Below are positions 17,046 through 25,491 of a stretch of 64,000 nt of DNA, one piece after another. Numbering within the stretch: position 1 is the stretch's first letter; each line of letters opens with the position of its first letter. Location: NCBI GenBank assembly GCA_017858055.1, contig JAFMCA010000005.1, positions 1 to 64,000 on the forward strand, read 5' to 3'. The stretch is from Flavobacteriaceae bacterium. Lineage in GTDB: Bacteria; Bacteroidota; Bacteroidia; Flavobacteriales; Flavobacteriaceae. A program made the position numbers and the translations under genes. The notes beneath the pieces were generated by a model, which searched no databases, was not told the origin of the DNA, and was given only the letters and a program-made list of their open reading frames with translations.

Positions 17046-18658
17046 TCGGATATTTTTAAAGTTGGATACGTAATATTTAACTGTTCCAAATAGGTGTCAA
17101 ATTTTGTTTCGTCAAAATAGAATTTTTCTAATTCCCCTCGATATTGTTTCATGATCCCTTCATTTAAATAAGTTGGGGGAGGGTCATTTTCTGTAATCAT
17201 TGGTTTGTATTGGGTATCCTTACTTTGAACATTTTTAAAATAGTCCTTTGCTTGAAGAAGTAATAGAGGCTGCGTAAGAAAATCAATGACTGTAGCAGCG
17301 ACTACCTTTGCACCAGCCGTCCCTCCTTGATGAGCAATTGGAGTAGCCATTGCAATAGCATTTGACCAGTGATGTCCTTGAAGACCAGGAATGTTTGAAG
17401 GAAACCGAAGTGTAACCGTCGGGATTGTCCAAGAAATATCTCCAATATCATCAGACCCTCCGCTTCGTGGTTCTGGAAGGGGCTTCCCTAATTCGGAAAG
17501 TTCTGTATCAAGCCCCTCCGTATTCTTTGATTCTACTTCTTTTTGAACCGCAATAGCCAATTTTTGGTCCTCCTCTGACCATTTCGGCAAACCAACTTTC
17601 TGAATATTGGCGTACATTGTTTCCGCAATTACCTTATTGAAATGTCTTGGCCAAGCCGTCCCTATCACTTTAGAACTTACCTTGGTGTCGGTCATTAAAG
17701 CTGCCCCTTGAGCAATATTGTTGGCGTCATTATACATCTTCATAATGCCCTCATAGGAAACATCTCTGAGATAATACCAGATGGATGCTTTAGAGGGAAC
17801 TACGTTTGGTTGATCTCCAGCATCTGTAAATATAGAATGCGATCTTTTTAAAGGATGTAAATGTTCTCTTTTGTAATTCCACCCTACATTCATCAACTCG
17901 GCCGCATCCAAAGCGCTTCTTCCTCTCCACGGTGATCCTGCAGAATGGGCTGCTTCTCCCTCAAAGGTGTATTCTACAGAGATGAGTCCTGTTCCGTTGG
18001 CTTGCCCATAGGAAACAGAAAGATTACTCCCTACATGGGTGAAAATACACATGTCTATTTGATCAAAATAGCCATCGCGAACATACCACGCCTTAGAAGC
18101 TACCAACTCTTCTGCAATACCCGGCCAAACTACTAAAGTGCCGCCTAAATTATGCTCTTTCATTTGTCTTTGAAGTGCAAGGGCAGCTGTTATTATTACA
18201 GGAATCCCTGAATTATGTCCTTCCCCATGTCCAGGTGCTCCTTCTACCATGGGTTTATGATAAGCCACACCAGGATATTGGGAAGCTTTTGGTATGCAAT
18301 CAACATCACTCCCTAATGCAATAGTAGGTCCTTCGCCAAAACTCCATCGTGCCATCCAAGCGGTTGGAATTCCTGAAATACCTTTTTCTATTTCAAAGCC
18401 AGCGGCTTCTAAAATTCCAGTTAAATAGGCAGAAGATTCGTATTCTTGAAACCCCAATTCAGCAAAGCTAAACACCTTATCTATCATGACTTGAGTGTTT
18501 TTATCCCTGCTCTCAACCTCTTGTATGATTTCAGATTTTAGCTTCTGAATTTGTTTTTTTGAAAATTTTTGTTGCGCTTGTAGGTTTGTTATTTGAAATA
18601 AAAAAACAAGGAAAAAAGCTCGTAGTGCGAATTGTAAAGTATGTTGCATGGAATTCAT
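17042..18658 (-). CDS. Exported M20-family amidohydrolase (AbgB-like)
   Basis: About 538 residues from ATG 18658; the frame opens at 18697, but a signal peptide (ending TNLQAQ) fits only the inner start. The M20D features are LGSDVDCIP, the metal region PGHGEGHNSG, an Ala/Glu segment AEELVASKAWYVRDG, and a late HHW. It resembles aminobenzoyl-glutamate hydrolase subunit B. It would cleave an acyl-amino or amide bond in the periplasm; the substrate is unknown. First gene of the operon with the NTF2-like and DASS transporter genes. Confidence 0.85.
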   Translation of the reverse strand: MNSMQHTLQFALRAFFLVFLFQITNLQAQQKFSKKQIQKLKSEIIQEVESRDKNTQVMIDKVFSFAELGFQEYESSAYLTGILEAAGFEIEKGISGIPTAWMARWSFGEGPTIALGSDVDCIPKASQYPGVAYHKPMVEGAPGHGEGHNSGIPVIITAALALQRQMKEHNLGGTLVVWPGIAEELVASKAWYVRDGYFDQIDMCIFTHVGSNLSVSYGQANGTGLISVEYTFEGEAAHSAGSPWRGRSALDAAELMNVGWNYKREHLHPLKRSHSIFTDAGDQPNVVPSKASIWYYLRDVSYEGIMKMYNDANNIAQGAALMTDTKVSSKVIGTAWPRHFNKVIAETMYANIQKVGLPKWSEEDQKLAIAVQKEVESKNTEGLDTELSELGKPLPEPRSGGSDDIGDISWTIPTVTLRFPSNIPGLQGHHWSNAIAMATPIAHQGGTAGAKVVAATVIDFLTQPLLLLQAKDYFKNVQSKDTQYKPMITENDPPPTYLNEGIMKQYRGELEKFYFDETKFDTYLEQLNITYPTLKISE

Positions 18659-18682
18659 ATTTTTATCTAAAATACAAATAAT

Positions 18683-19432
18683 TTGAAGCCCTATCACTTC
18701 TTAATAAAAGCTACATTCAAACTACTTTTTTTTGTTTTGATGGTTTTTTTATCCTGTACTGAAGATCAACTTTCAGCGGATTCGGTAATCCAAAAAAGTA
18801 TTGAAGCCCATGGAGGTGAAGCTTTATGGAATCAAGTTTCAACGATCACTTACACTAAAAACACTCGCCTTTTTACTCCAACTAAAGTACTTGAAGAAGA
18901 AATCTCTCAAAAAATTTCACATGCTTTTCACCCTTTTTATACCACTTTAGAATGGGAAAATTCAGAAGGACACTTTTATGCCAACAATAGGAATGAAACT
19001 ACTGTTTTACTGAAGAATCAAACACGAATAACAGATTCTTTATTTCTTAAACAAACGAAAACAACTCTCGATGCAGCCCTTTATGTTTTTTGGCAACCCA
19101 TTAAATTGTTAGACCCCTTGGCAAGAAAAGAGTATTTGGGGAAACAACTTCTTCTGGATTCAATTGAAGTGCATAGTGTTAAAATATCCTATTCCGACGA
19201 CCCAAATGCGGATCTATGGCACTATTACTTTTCCACAAAAAACTTTAAACTTCGGGCTGTTAAAGTGGAGCATAACCATCGAAGCAGTTTGATCATTAAT
19301 GAATCCTACGAAACAAAAACAGGCTTATCTCTAAACAAGACCAGAAAAAGCTATTTTCTTGATACCTTAAATCAAATCGAATACTTGCGCGCTTCTTATG
19401 ACTACGAGATCCTCGAAGTGCTCTGGCGTTAA
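18683..19432 (+). CDS. DUF6503-like lipoprotein
   Basis: A 249-residue protein with an N-terminal hydrophobic segment and lipobox VFLSC (Cys25), so probably a lipoprotein. The mature part starts SADSVIQKSIEAHGGEALWNQVSTITYT, the pattern of a LolA/LppX-like half-barrel family (DUF6503) common in flavobacteria. The middle, LDAALYVFWQPIKLLDPLARKEYLG, is clearly similar to the 23706-24452 product. Start TTG at 18683; the only later ATG would delete the signal. It overlaps the divergent amidohydrolase leader and shares a 4-base stop overlap with convergent nagB. Confidence 0.72.
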   Translation: MKPYHFLIKATFKLLFFVLMVFLSCTEDQLSADSVIQKSIEAHGGEALWNQVSTITYTKNTRLFTPTKVLEEEISQKISHAFHPFYTTLEWENSEGHFYANNRNETTVLLKNQTRITDSLFLKQTKTTLDAALYVFWQPIKLLDPLARKEYLGKQLLLDSIEVHSVKISYSDDPNADLWHYYFSTKNFKLRAVKVEHNHRSSLIINESYETKTGLSLNKTRKSYFLDTLNQIEYLRASYDYEILEVLWR

Positions 19433-21357
19433 AAGAAATACCGCTTAAATGCCTCTATAGCGGCATATTCTGAAAGCCCCATGTCCTTGTACTTTTTGGC
19501 CGTAGAACTGTTTCTCTCTTCTGCTCGTATCCAAAATTCTCTGTGATCATTCCCTTGAAACATAACTCCATCTTTTTGAGATTGATGAAAAAATATCGCT
19601 TTTCTTTTTCTCAAAACTTGATCGGGGCTCATAGGAACTGCCATTTCAATTTCATGTATATCCCATTCGTGCCATGCTCCACGATAGAGCCAAACCCAAC
19701 AATCCTTCATAAATGATTTTGATTTGAGTTTTTCCAAAGCCGTAAAGATTAAATCCAAACAAACTCGGTGTGTCCCGTGTGGATCTGCTAAATCCCCAGC
19801 AGCATAGATTTGATGGGGTTTAATTTTCTCGATCAAAGCTATGGTAAGGTCTATATCTATTTGGGATACTGGATTTTTATCTATTTGTCCTGTTTCGTAA
19901 AAGGGTAAATTCATAAAATGAACTTGACTGTCTGGAATGCCTACATATCGGGTAGCCCCCAGGGATTCCCTTTTTCTAATACTACCTTTTAGTTCACAAA
20001 TCGCTCTAGGTGCTGGATGTTGAGGATTAATTTCTTTAAAAGCTTGATTTAATTCGTGTAACCTTTTGTTGTCCTCCGTTTGTAAAACATCTGCTGCTAC
20101 TTCTAAAAACCGCATGGCATCTTGATCAGATACCGCAATATTTCCAGAGGTTTGATAAGCAACATGGACTTCATGTCCTTGAGCTACCAATCGGTCGAAA
20201 GTGCCTCCCATAGAAATTACGTCATCATCCGGGTGAGGACTAAAAATTATCACTCTTTTCTTTTCTGGTGTTGCTCTTTCAGGTCGGTATTTATCGTCTG
20301 CATTGGGTTTTCCTCCAGGCCAACCGGTTATGGAACGCTGCAATCTGTTAAACATTTCAATATTCAAATCATATGCGGAGCCGTGTGATGCCAGCAAGTC
20401 AGACATTCCGTGCTGATTGTAGTCCTCATCAGTCAATTTTAAAATTGATTTTCCAGTAGAGTTACAGAGCCAAGCAATGGCCTTAGATCTCAAGGCTGCA
20501 TCCCAAACACATTGTCCAACTAGCCAAGGAGTTTTAATTCGAGTAAGTTCGGAAGCGGCCTCTTTATCCAAAACCAAGGTCGTGTTGTCGTGGAGTTGAA
20601 GATAGGTCGTCGGAATCATGGGGGATATCACCCCTTCAATCGCTTTTTGAATAATTTCTGATTTATTGGTCCCCCAAGCCATGAGTAGGACTCGCTTTGC
20701 AGATAAAATGGTTTGTATCCCCATAGTAATCGCCTTTCTGGGCACATTTTCAATCCCTTGAAAAGAGGGGGCTGCATCATAACGAGTTAAATGATCTAGG
20801 GTAATGGTTCGGGTTTGAGAATTTCTATGTGAACCCGGTTCATTAAAACCTATATGTCCAGTTCTTCCAATACCTAATATTTGTAGATCAATTCCACCAG
20901 CATCCTTGATTTTTTTTTCGTATTCAATGCAAAATTTTCTCACCTTATCTACCTCAACCTCACCGTTTGGGATGTGAATATTTTCGGGTTTAATATCCAC
21001 ATGATTGAATAAATGAGTGTGCATAAAGTAGTGATAGCTTTGGATATCATCTTTTGCTAAAGGGAAATATTCATCCAAATTGAATGAGATGACATTGGAA
21101 AAGCTGAGCCCCTCCTCCTGGTGCAAACGAACTAATTCACGATAAACACTAATTGGACTAGAGCCTGTGGCCAAGCCTAATACGCACATTTCCTTGTTTT
21201 TTTGTTTTTCAAGAATAAGTCGAGCAATACGATGGGCGATGAGTAAGGAACCTTCTGTAGGGCTGTCGCAAATCACATTGTGAAGTTTTTCATAACGGGT
21301 CTCCTCAAAGCTTCCCGGTGCTTTGTATTTTAAGCTTGGGTTGTTCAACAATTGCAT
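19429..21357 (-). CDS. nagB: Glucosamine-6-phosphate deaminase fused to PIG-L-like domain
   Basis: A 642-residue fusion. Residues about 1-270 are NagB: GLATGSSP (phosphate loop), FNLDEY (catalytic Asp), GRTGHIGFNEPG. It converts glucosamine-6-phosphate to fructose-6-phosphate and ammonia in the cytoplasm. After a linker, residues about 360-642 form a PIG-L/LmbE-like deacetylase domain with FSPHPDDDVISMGGT, the zinc-binding HPDDD motif, and DPHGTHRVC. This long form is widespread in Bacteroidota. No nagA or transporter is adjacent. The deacetylase half could remove the acetyl from an amino sugar, which is inference. Confidence 0.92.
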   Translation of the reverse strand: MQLLNNPSLKYKAPGSFEETRYEKLHNVICDSPTEGSLLIAHRIARLILEKQKNKEMCVLGLATGSSPISVYRELVRLHQEEGLSFSNVISFNLDEYFPLAKDDIQSYHYFMHTHLFNHVDIKPENIHIPNGEVEVDKVRKFCIEYEKKIKDAGGIDLQILGIGRTGHIGFNEPGSHRNSQTRTITLDHLTRYDAAPSFQGIENVPRKAITMGIQTILSAKRVLLMAWGTNKSEIIQKAIEGVISPMIPTTYLQLHDNTTLVLDKEAASELTRIKTPWLVGQCVWDAALRSKAIAWLCNSTGKSILKLTDEDYNQHGMSDLLASHGSAYDLNIEMFNRLQRSITGWPGGKPNADDKYRPERATPEKKRVIIFSPHPDDDVISMGGTFDRLVAQGHEVHVAYQTSGNIAVSDQDAMRFLEVAADVLQTEDNKRLHELNQAFKEINPQHPAPRAICELKGSIRKRESLGATRYVGIPDSQVHFMNLPFYETGQIDKNPVSQIDIDLTIALIEKIKPHQIYAAGDLADPHGTHRVCLDLIFTALEKLKSKSFMKDCWVWLYRGAWHEWDIHEIEMAVPMSPDQVLRKRKAIFFHQSQKDGVMFQGNDHREFWIRAEERNSSTAKKYKDMGLSEYAAIEAFKRYFF

Positions 21358-21427
21358 TTTTCAATAAGTTAGGGTGAAATACAAATTTAAGATTTCCGTT
21401 CAGTAATAGTTTTCTTTTTTGTTTTTT

Positions 21428-21455
21428 TTTGCTTCAAGCGAATTCACTAAATTTG
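21428..21455 (+). promoter_or_regulatory. Putative promoter TTTG-N16-TAAATTTG
   Basis: A TTTG (21428-21431) and an exact -7 box TAAATTTG (21448-21455) precede the ATG at 21462 by six bases. The spacing is at the short end for Bacteroidota promoters. The transcript would start at or within a few bases of the ATG. Confidence 0.5.
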
Positions 21456-21461
21456 TGAGTC

Positions 21462-21752
21462 ATGAAACTCAAAAATCATCTCGTAATTTTTTTACTTTTC
21501 CCAATCTTCGTTGGTATTATTGCTCCTTCATTGACTGTGTTTCAGGATTCTCCTATTGAAGAAACCATCAGTTTGATGAATTCTGAATGGGATAACGAAT
21601 CCGAAGAAATGGAGATTAATTACGTTTTTAACTCGATTGAGATTTCTTTTCAACCCAACAGCCCTATATCCAAAACGGATATTTGGTGGCAAAATTCGTA
21701 TCGCTTTCTTTTCTTAAAGCTTATCGGTATTCCCCCCAAGAGCCTAGCCTAG
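21462..21752 (+). CDS. Small exported protein, unknown function
   Basis: A 96-residue protein. Residues 1-27 form a signal-like hydrophobic helix (VIFLLFPIFVGIIAPS). The middle is strongly acidic (about 29-52, with DNESEEMEIN), and the end is aromatic with WWQNSYRFLFLKLIG. I recognise no family. It is preceded by its own -7 box and lies 57 bp before a SulP transporter gene, so it may form a transcription unit with it. Confidence 0.5.
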   Translation: MKLKNHLVIFLLFPIFVGIIAPSLTVFQDSPIEETISLMNSEWDNESEEMEINYVFNSIEISFQPNSPISKTDIWWQNSYRFLFLKLIGIPPKSLA

Positions 21753-21809
21753 GCACTTGTTTTTTTTTTACTACTCAATCTCCCCTTTGGGGACTAAACA
21801 CATTTACCA

Positions 21810-23648
21810 TTGAAAAATTTATTTACACATTTAAAAGGTGACCTGTTGGGCGGACTAACCGCAGGTATTGTTGCACTCCCTCTAGCCTTAGCATTTGGAG
21901 TGAGCTCTGGTTTAGGGCCTAGTGCTGGACTTTACGGAGCTATTTTCTTAAGTTTTTTCGCCGCGTTATTTGGCGGAACTCCTACTCAAATTTCAGGTCC
22001 AACAGCTCCGATGACAGCCGTCAGTATGGTAGTTATTGCCGCCATAATAAGTGTACACAACGGTTCCATTGAACAAGCCCTCCCTTATATTTTGGGTGTG
22101 TTTCTACTCAGCGGTTTATTTCAGATTGCACTGGGTTTATTCGGAGTGGGAAAATACATTAAATACATTCCTTATCCTGTTGTCTCCGGATTTATGACCG
22201 CCATAGGTGTCATCATTTTGATCACTCAAATTCTTCCCGTTTTAGGCTATGATGTAAAAGACGATCAAGCTTATATTGAAGAATTTAAACCCTTAGCAGA
22301 AGAACATATTTTAGAGAAAATACTTCTCGATGAATCAAAAGAAGGTTTACTGGTCTTAGAAGATTTTGAGGAAACCATAAAAAGAGCGAAAGAAGTGAAT
22401 GAAGTTACCATCTATGAGGAAGCCACCAATCTTGCAAAAAACAATGCTTCTGGAGTAATCGGTACAATTAAATCCATCCCTAGAGCACTTAACGGTGTGA
22501 ATTGGATTGAAGCTGTTTTGGCAATAGGAACCATTCTGATTATATATGGATTTAAAAAAATAACTACCGCCGTCCCAAGTACCCTTGTCGCACTTATTGT
22601 TGTTTCTGGAATTGCCATTGGTTTTGGAATTGATTATAAATCAATTCAACAAATTCCGGATGGATTTCCTAAAATTCAATGGTCTTTATTTTCTGAATTT
22701 AGCTTTGTTCAACTTATCCCTTATGTGCTTACAGCATTGACCTTATCACTACTAGGTGCTATAGACTCACTTCTTACCTCTGTGGTAGCTGATAACCTTA
22801 CCAAAACAAGACATCTACCTAACAAAGAACTCGTAGGACAGGGAATTGGAAATTCTATAGCTGCGATCTTTGGTGGTATCCCTGGTGCTGGAGCCACTAT
22901 AAGAACAGTTGTGAATATTCAATCTGGTGGAAAGACAAGACTCTCGGGTATGGTAGCCGCTATCGTCCTCCTTATCATACTTTTAATCCTCAGTCCGATA
23001 GCCTCTCAAATTCCAGCAGCTGTACTTGCCGGGATTTTAGTTACCGTTGGTATAGGAGTAATGGATTACAAAGGATTAAATACGATAATGAAAATTCCGA
23101 AAACAGAAGTGACGGTTATGGTAGTAGTATTACTGCTCTCTGTCTTCTGGAACTTAGTCTATGCAGTAGGGATTGGTCTGGTATTGGCCTCACTATTTTT
23201 TATGAAAAAAATGGCCGATATTTCCAAAAACGATGCGCGTTTATCAAATATCTCTGAAGAAAAACTTTGGAAAGATGAAAAGCAATTAAGTCAATCATTT
23301 AAAGAAAATGTATTCATCAAACATTTAAGTGGACCCCTCTTTTTTGGGTTTACTTCCGAGTTTGTAAACATCTCCAAACAGATTCCTAAAAATGCTAGCA
23401 TCGTTATTATCCGGATGGACAAAGTCCCCTACATTGATCAGTCAGGACTTTTTGCATTAGAAGATGTACTTTTGGATTTAAATGATAAAAAAATTGAAAT
23501 ATTGATTGTAGGCGTTCAGTCTCAACCCAAGTATCTTATGAAAACTGTGGGCATTTTTAGGGAGTTAATTCCTGAAGAAAAATCATTTGAAAATTTTGAA
23601 GATTGTAAAAACTTCGTCGTGAATAAACACGAGGAAATTGAAGTTTAA
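21810..23648 (+). CDS. SulP family anion transporter with STAS domain
   Basis: A 612-residue SLC26/SulP carrier. GDLLGGLTAGIVALPLALAFG and GLYGAIF in the first helices, GGIPGAGATIRTVVNI in helix 8 and a C-terminal STAS domain (about 500-605, with YIDQSGL) identify the family. Substrates range over sulfate, bicarbonate and other anions; this one cannot be assigned. A roughly 80-residue, mostly charged helical insertion (about 150-230) sits between membrane spans. Start TTG at 21810, since the family N-terminus begins at once and no ATG is near. Confidence 0.9.
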   Translation: MKNLFTHLKGDLLGGLTAGIVALPLALAFGVSSGLGPSAGLYGAIFLSFFAALFGGTPTQISGPTAPMTAVSMVVIAAIISVHNGSIEQALPYILGVFLLSGLFQIALGLFGVGKYIKYIPYPVVSGFMTAIGVIILITQILPVLGYDVKDDQAYIEEFKPLAEEHILEKILLDESKEGLLVLEDFEETIKRAKEVNEVTIYEEATNLAKNNASGVIGTIKSIPRALNGVNWIEAVLAIGTILIIYGFKKITTAVPSTLVALIVVSGIAIGFGIDYKSIQQIPDGFPKIQWSLFSEFSFVQLIPYVLTALTLSLLGAIDSLLTSVVADNLTKTRHLPNKELVGQGIGNSIAAIFGGIPGAGATIRTVVNIQSGGKTRLSGMVAAIVLLIILLILSPIASQIPAAVLAGILVTVGIGVMDYKGLNTIMKIPKTEVTVMVVVLLLSVFWNLVYAVGIGLVLASLFFMKKMADISKNDARLSNISEEKLWKDEKQLSQSFKENVFIKHLSGPLFFGFTSEFVNISKQIPKNASIVIIRMDKVPYIDQSGLFALEDVLLDLNDKKIEILIVGVQSQPKYLMKTVGIFRELIPEEKSFENFEDCKNFVVNKHEEIEV

Positions 23649-23705
23649 AATGATTTTTTGTCTTCCCTTACTTACTATTTGAGTGGGTTAGGATTCTTGA
23701 ATTTT

Positions 23706-24452
23706 TTATTCTGGAAAGGTGACTTTAATGTTTTTATTTTCAATCAAAGAGACTTCGATTAAAGAATCTTTTTCAAAAAGCTGAGGTAAAGAATCCAACG
23801 AAATGAACTTTTGATAAGGTTTGTAGTTTACATAATCTTGGATACCTATTCCATTGATTTCTCTTGCATTTTGTACTTTACGGAATCGGGTACCTCCACC
23901 ATCCGTTAAATAATTGTATGCTAAATAAGCTATTTTATAGTCCTCTTGGCTTATCCAATACCGGTATTCGTCCTGAAAATCTTCCCCACCCCCTTCTTGA
24001 TTAAAAGTTATTTTAATGGTCCAATAGGTTTGTCCATTTATCGTACTAGGATTTAAAAGTTCCGCCTTAACCGCTGGATCTTGTAAAGGTTTGGGAAGTT
24101 GAAAAAAATACATTACGGAATTCAACGAATTGGAATACAGATTCTGAAGACTATCTTGAAGGGAAATTAATGTATCGTTTACCTTTCTTTTTAGTGGTTC
24201 TTCCGAACTCATCCTATCAAATATCACCTGATCATTCTTTATTGTTTGTCGAGTATAGGTGAAGGAAGCTCCATTTCTTTTTAAGAAGTAATGGTATTCT
24301 CTAAAATCAAATGAAATTTCAAAACGGTCGGAATCAAAGCCATAAGCCTCAACGGATTTTGCGATTATTTCTTCTGGAGTAGGGGTCAATGGAGTTTGAC
24401 AAGAAGCAAAGAAAATGAAGGTAAAAAAAATGAGTTTGTCAAAAGATATCAT
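23706..24452 (-). CDS. DUF6503-like lipoprotein (paralogue of 18683-19432)
   Basis: From ATG 24452 a 248-residue protein begins with a lipoprotein signal (LIFFTFIFFASC). The mature part shows the same order as the 18683 product: EEIIAKSVEAYG, a strand-rich region, SVMYFFQLPKPLQDPAVKAELL, then YWISQEDYKIAYLAYNY. These features match a LolA/LppX-like fold (DUF6503). The lipid or other ligand is unknown. It is divergent from trxB with two back-to-back -7 boxes between. The longer frame from 24494 lacks a proper signal and is rejected. Confidence 0.7.
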   Translation of the reverse strand: MISFDKLIFFTFIFFASCQTPLTPTPEEIIAKSVEAYGFDSDRFEISFDFREYHYFLKRNGASFTYTRQTIKNDQVIFDRMSSEEPLKRKVNDTLISLQDSLQNLYSNSLNSVMYFFQLPKPLQDPAVKAELLNPSTINGQTYWTIKITFNQEGGGEDFQDEYRYWISQEDYKIAYLAYNYLTDGGGTRFRKVQNAREINGIGIQDYVNYKPYQKFISLDSLPQLFEKDSLIEVSLIENKNIKVTFPE

Positions 24453-24483
24453 TGATAAGTATATTGATAATTCAAATGCAAAA

Positions 24484-24491
24484 CAAAGATA
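24484..24491 (-). promoter_or_regulatory. -7 box TATCTTTG for the DUF6503-like lipoprotein gene
   Basis: Exact TAnnTTTG match on the minus strand, 31 bases before ATG 24452. It is back to back with the trxB box; no -33 element at ideal spacing was found. Confidence 0.4.
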
Positions 24492-24509
24492 CAACTAAAA
24501 GATAAGCGT

Positions 24510-24517
24510 TAAATTTG
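24510..24517 (+). promoter_or_regulatory. -7 box TAAATTTG for trxB
   Basis: Exact TAnnTTTG match on the plus strand, 19 bases before the trxB ATG at 24537. No clear -33 TTG lies at the normal distance. Confidence 0.45.
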
Positions 24518-24536
24518 GGTCAAAGAAAAAACTAAA

Positions 24537-25475
24537 ATGGAAGTACTCAAAACCTTAATTATCGGAAGCGGTCCAGCTGGATATACTGCAGCTATTTACG
24601 CTGCTAGAGCAGATTTAAAACCAGTTCTTTACACGGGAATGGAACCCGGAGGTCAGTTGACAACCACTACGGAAGTTGACAATTTTCCAGGCTATCCGGA
24701 TGGGATTGACGGTCCAACAATGATGGTTCAATTACAGAAACAAGCCGAACGATTTGGAACTGAAGTTCGGATTGATATGATCAACAAGGTAGAATTTTCA
24801 AAAACAGCTGGCGGCATTCACAAAGCCTTTACTGCTAGTGGTACCGAATTGCATGCACAAACCATTATTATAAGTACAGGTGCTACAGCCAAATATTTAG
24901 GGCTTCCAAGTGAACAACGACTTCGTGGTGGTGGGGTATCAGCCTGTGCCGTTTGCGATGGTTTTTTCTATAAAGGACAAGAGGTTGCTATCGTAGGTGG
25001 TGGAGATACCGCTGCTGAAGAGGCTACCTATCTTGCTAAAATTTGTTCCAAAGTTACTATGCTCGTTCGTAAAGATCAGTTAAGAGCCTCCAAAGCCATG
25101 CAGCATCGAGTTACAAATACTGCAAATATTGACTTGAGATTTAACACTGAAATAGAAGAAGTTTTGGGAGATCAAGTTGTTGAGGGTTTAAGGATGCGAA
25201 ACAACCTTACTCAGGCCATTGAAGAAATCCCAATTACTGGACTTTTCATTGCTATCGGTCATAAACCGAATACTGAAATTTTCAAAGGACAGTTGGATAT
25301 GGATGAGGCGGGCTATTTGATTACTAAAGGTAAAACTACGGCGACCAACCTTCCAGGTGTATTTGCTTCAGGAGATGTTCAAGACAAAGAATATCGGCAA
25401 GCTGTTACTGCTGCTGGAACAGGGTGTATGGCTGCATTGGATGCTGAACGTTATTTGCAAGCCATTGAAAATTAG
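24537..25475 (+). CDS. trxB: Thioredoxin-disulfide reductase
   Basis: A 312-residue flavoprotein reducing thioredoxin with NADPH in the cytoplasm. Seen are the FAD motif GSGPAG (about 11-16), GGQLTTT, the redox centre CAVC (about 138-141), the NADPH motif GGGDTAAEEA and the C-terminal FASGDVQDKEYRQAVTAAG. The length is standard. It is divergent from a DUF6503-like lipoprotein gene, and no thioredoxin gene adjoins. Confidence 0.95.
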   Translation: MEVLKTLIIGSGPAGYTAAIYAARADLKPVLYTGMEPGGQLTTTTEVDNFPGYPDGIDGPTMMVQLQKQAERFGTEVRIDMINKVEFSKTAGGIHKAFTASGTELHAQTIIISTGATAKYLGLPSEQRLRGGGVSACAVCDGFFYKGQEVAIVGGGDTAAEEATYLAKICSKVTMLVRKDQLRASKAMQHRVTNTANIDLRFNTEIEEVLGDQVVEGLRMRNNLTQAIEEIPITGLFIAIGHKPNTEIFKGQLDMDEAGYLITKGKTTATNLPGVFASGDVQDKEYRQAVTAAGTGCMAALDAERYLQAIEN

Positions 25476-25491
25476 TTAAAATTTATTGCGC

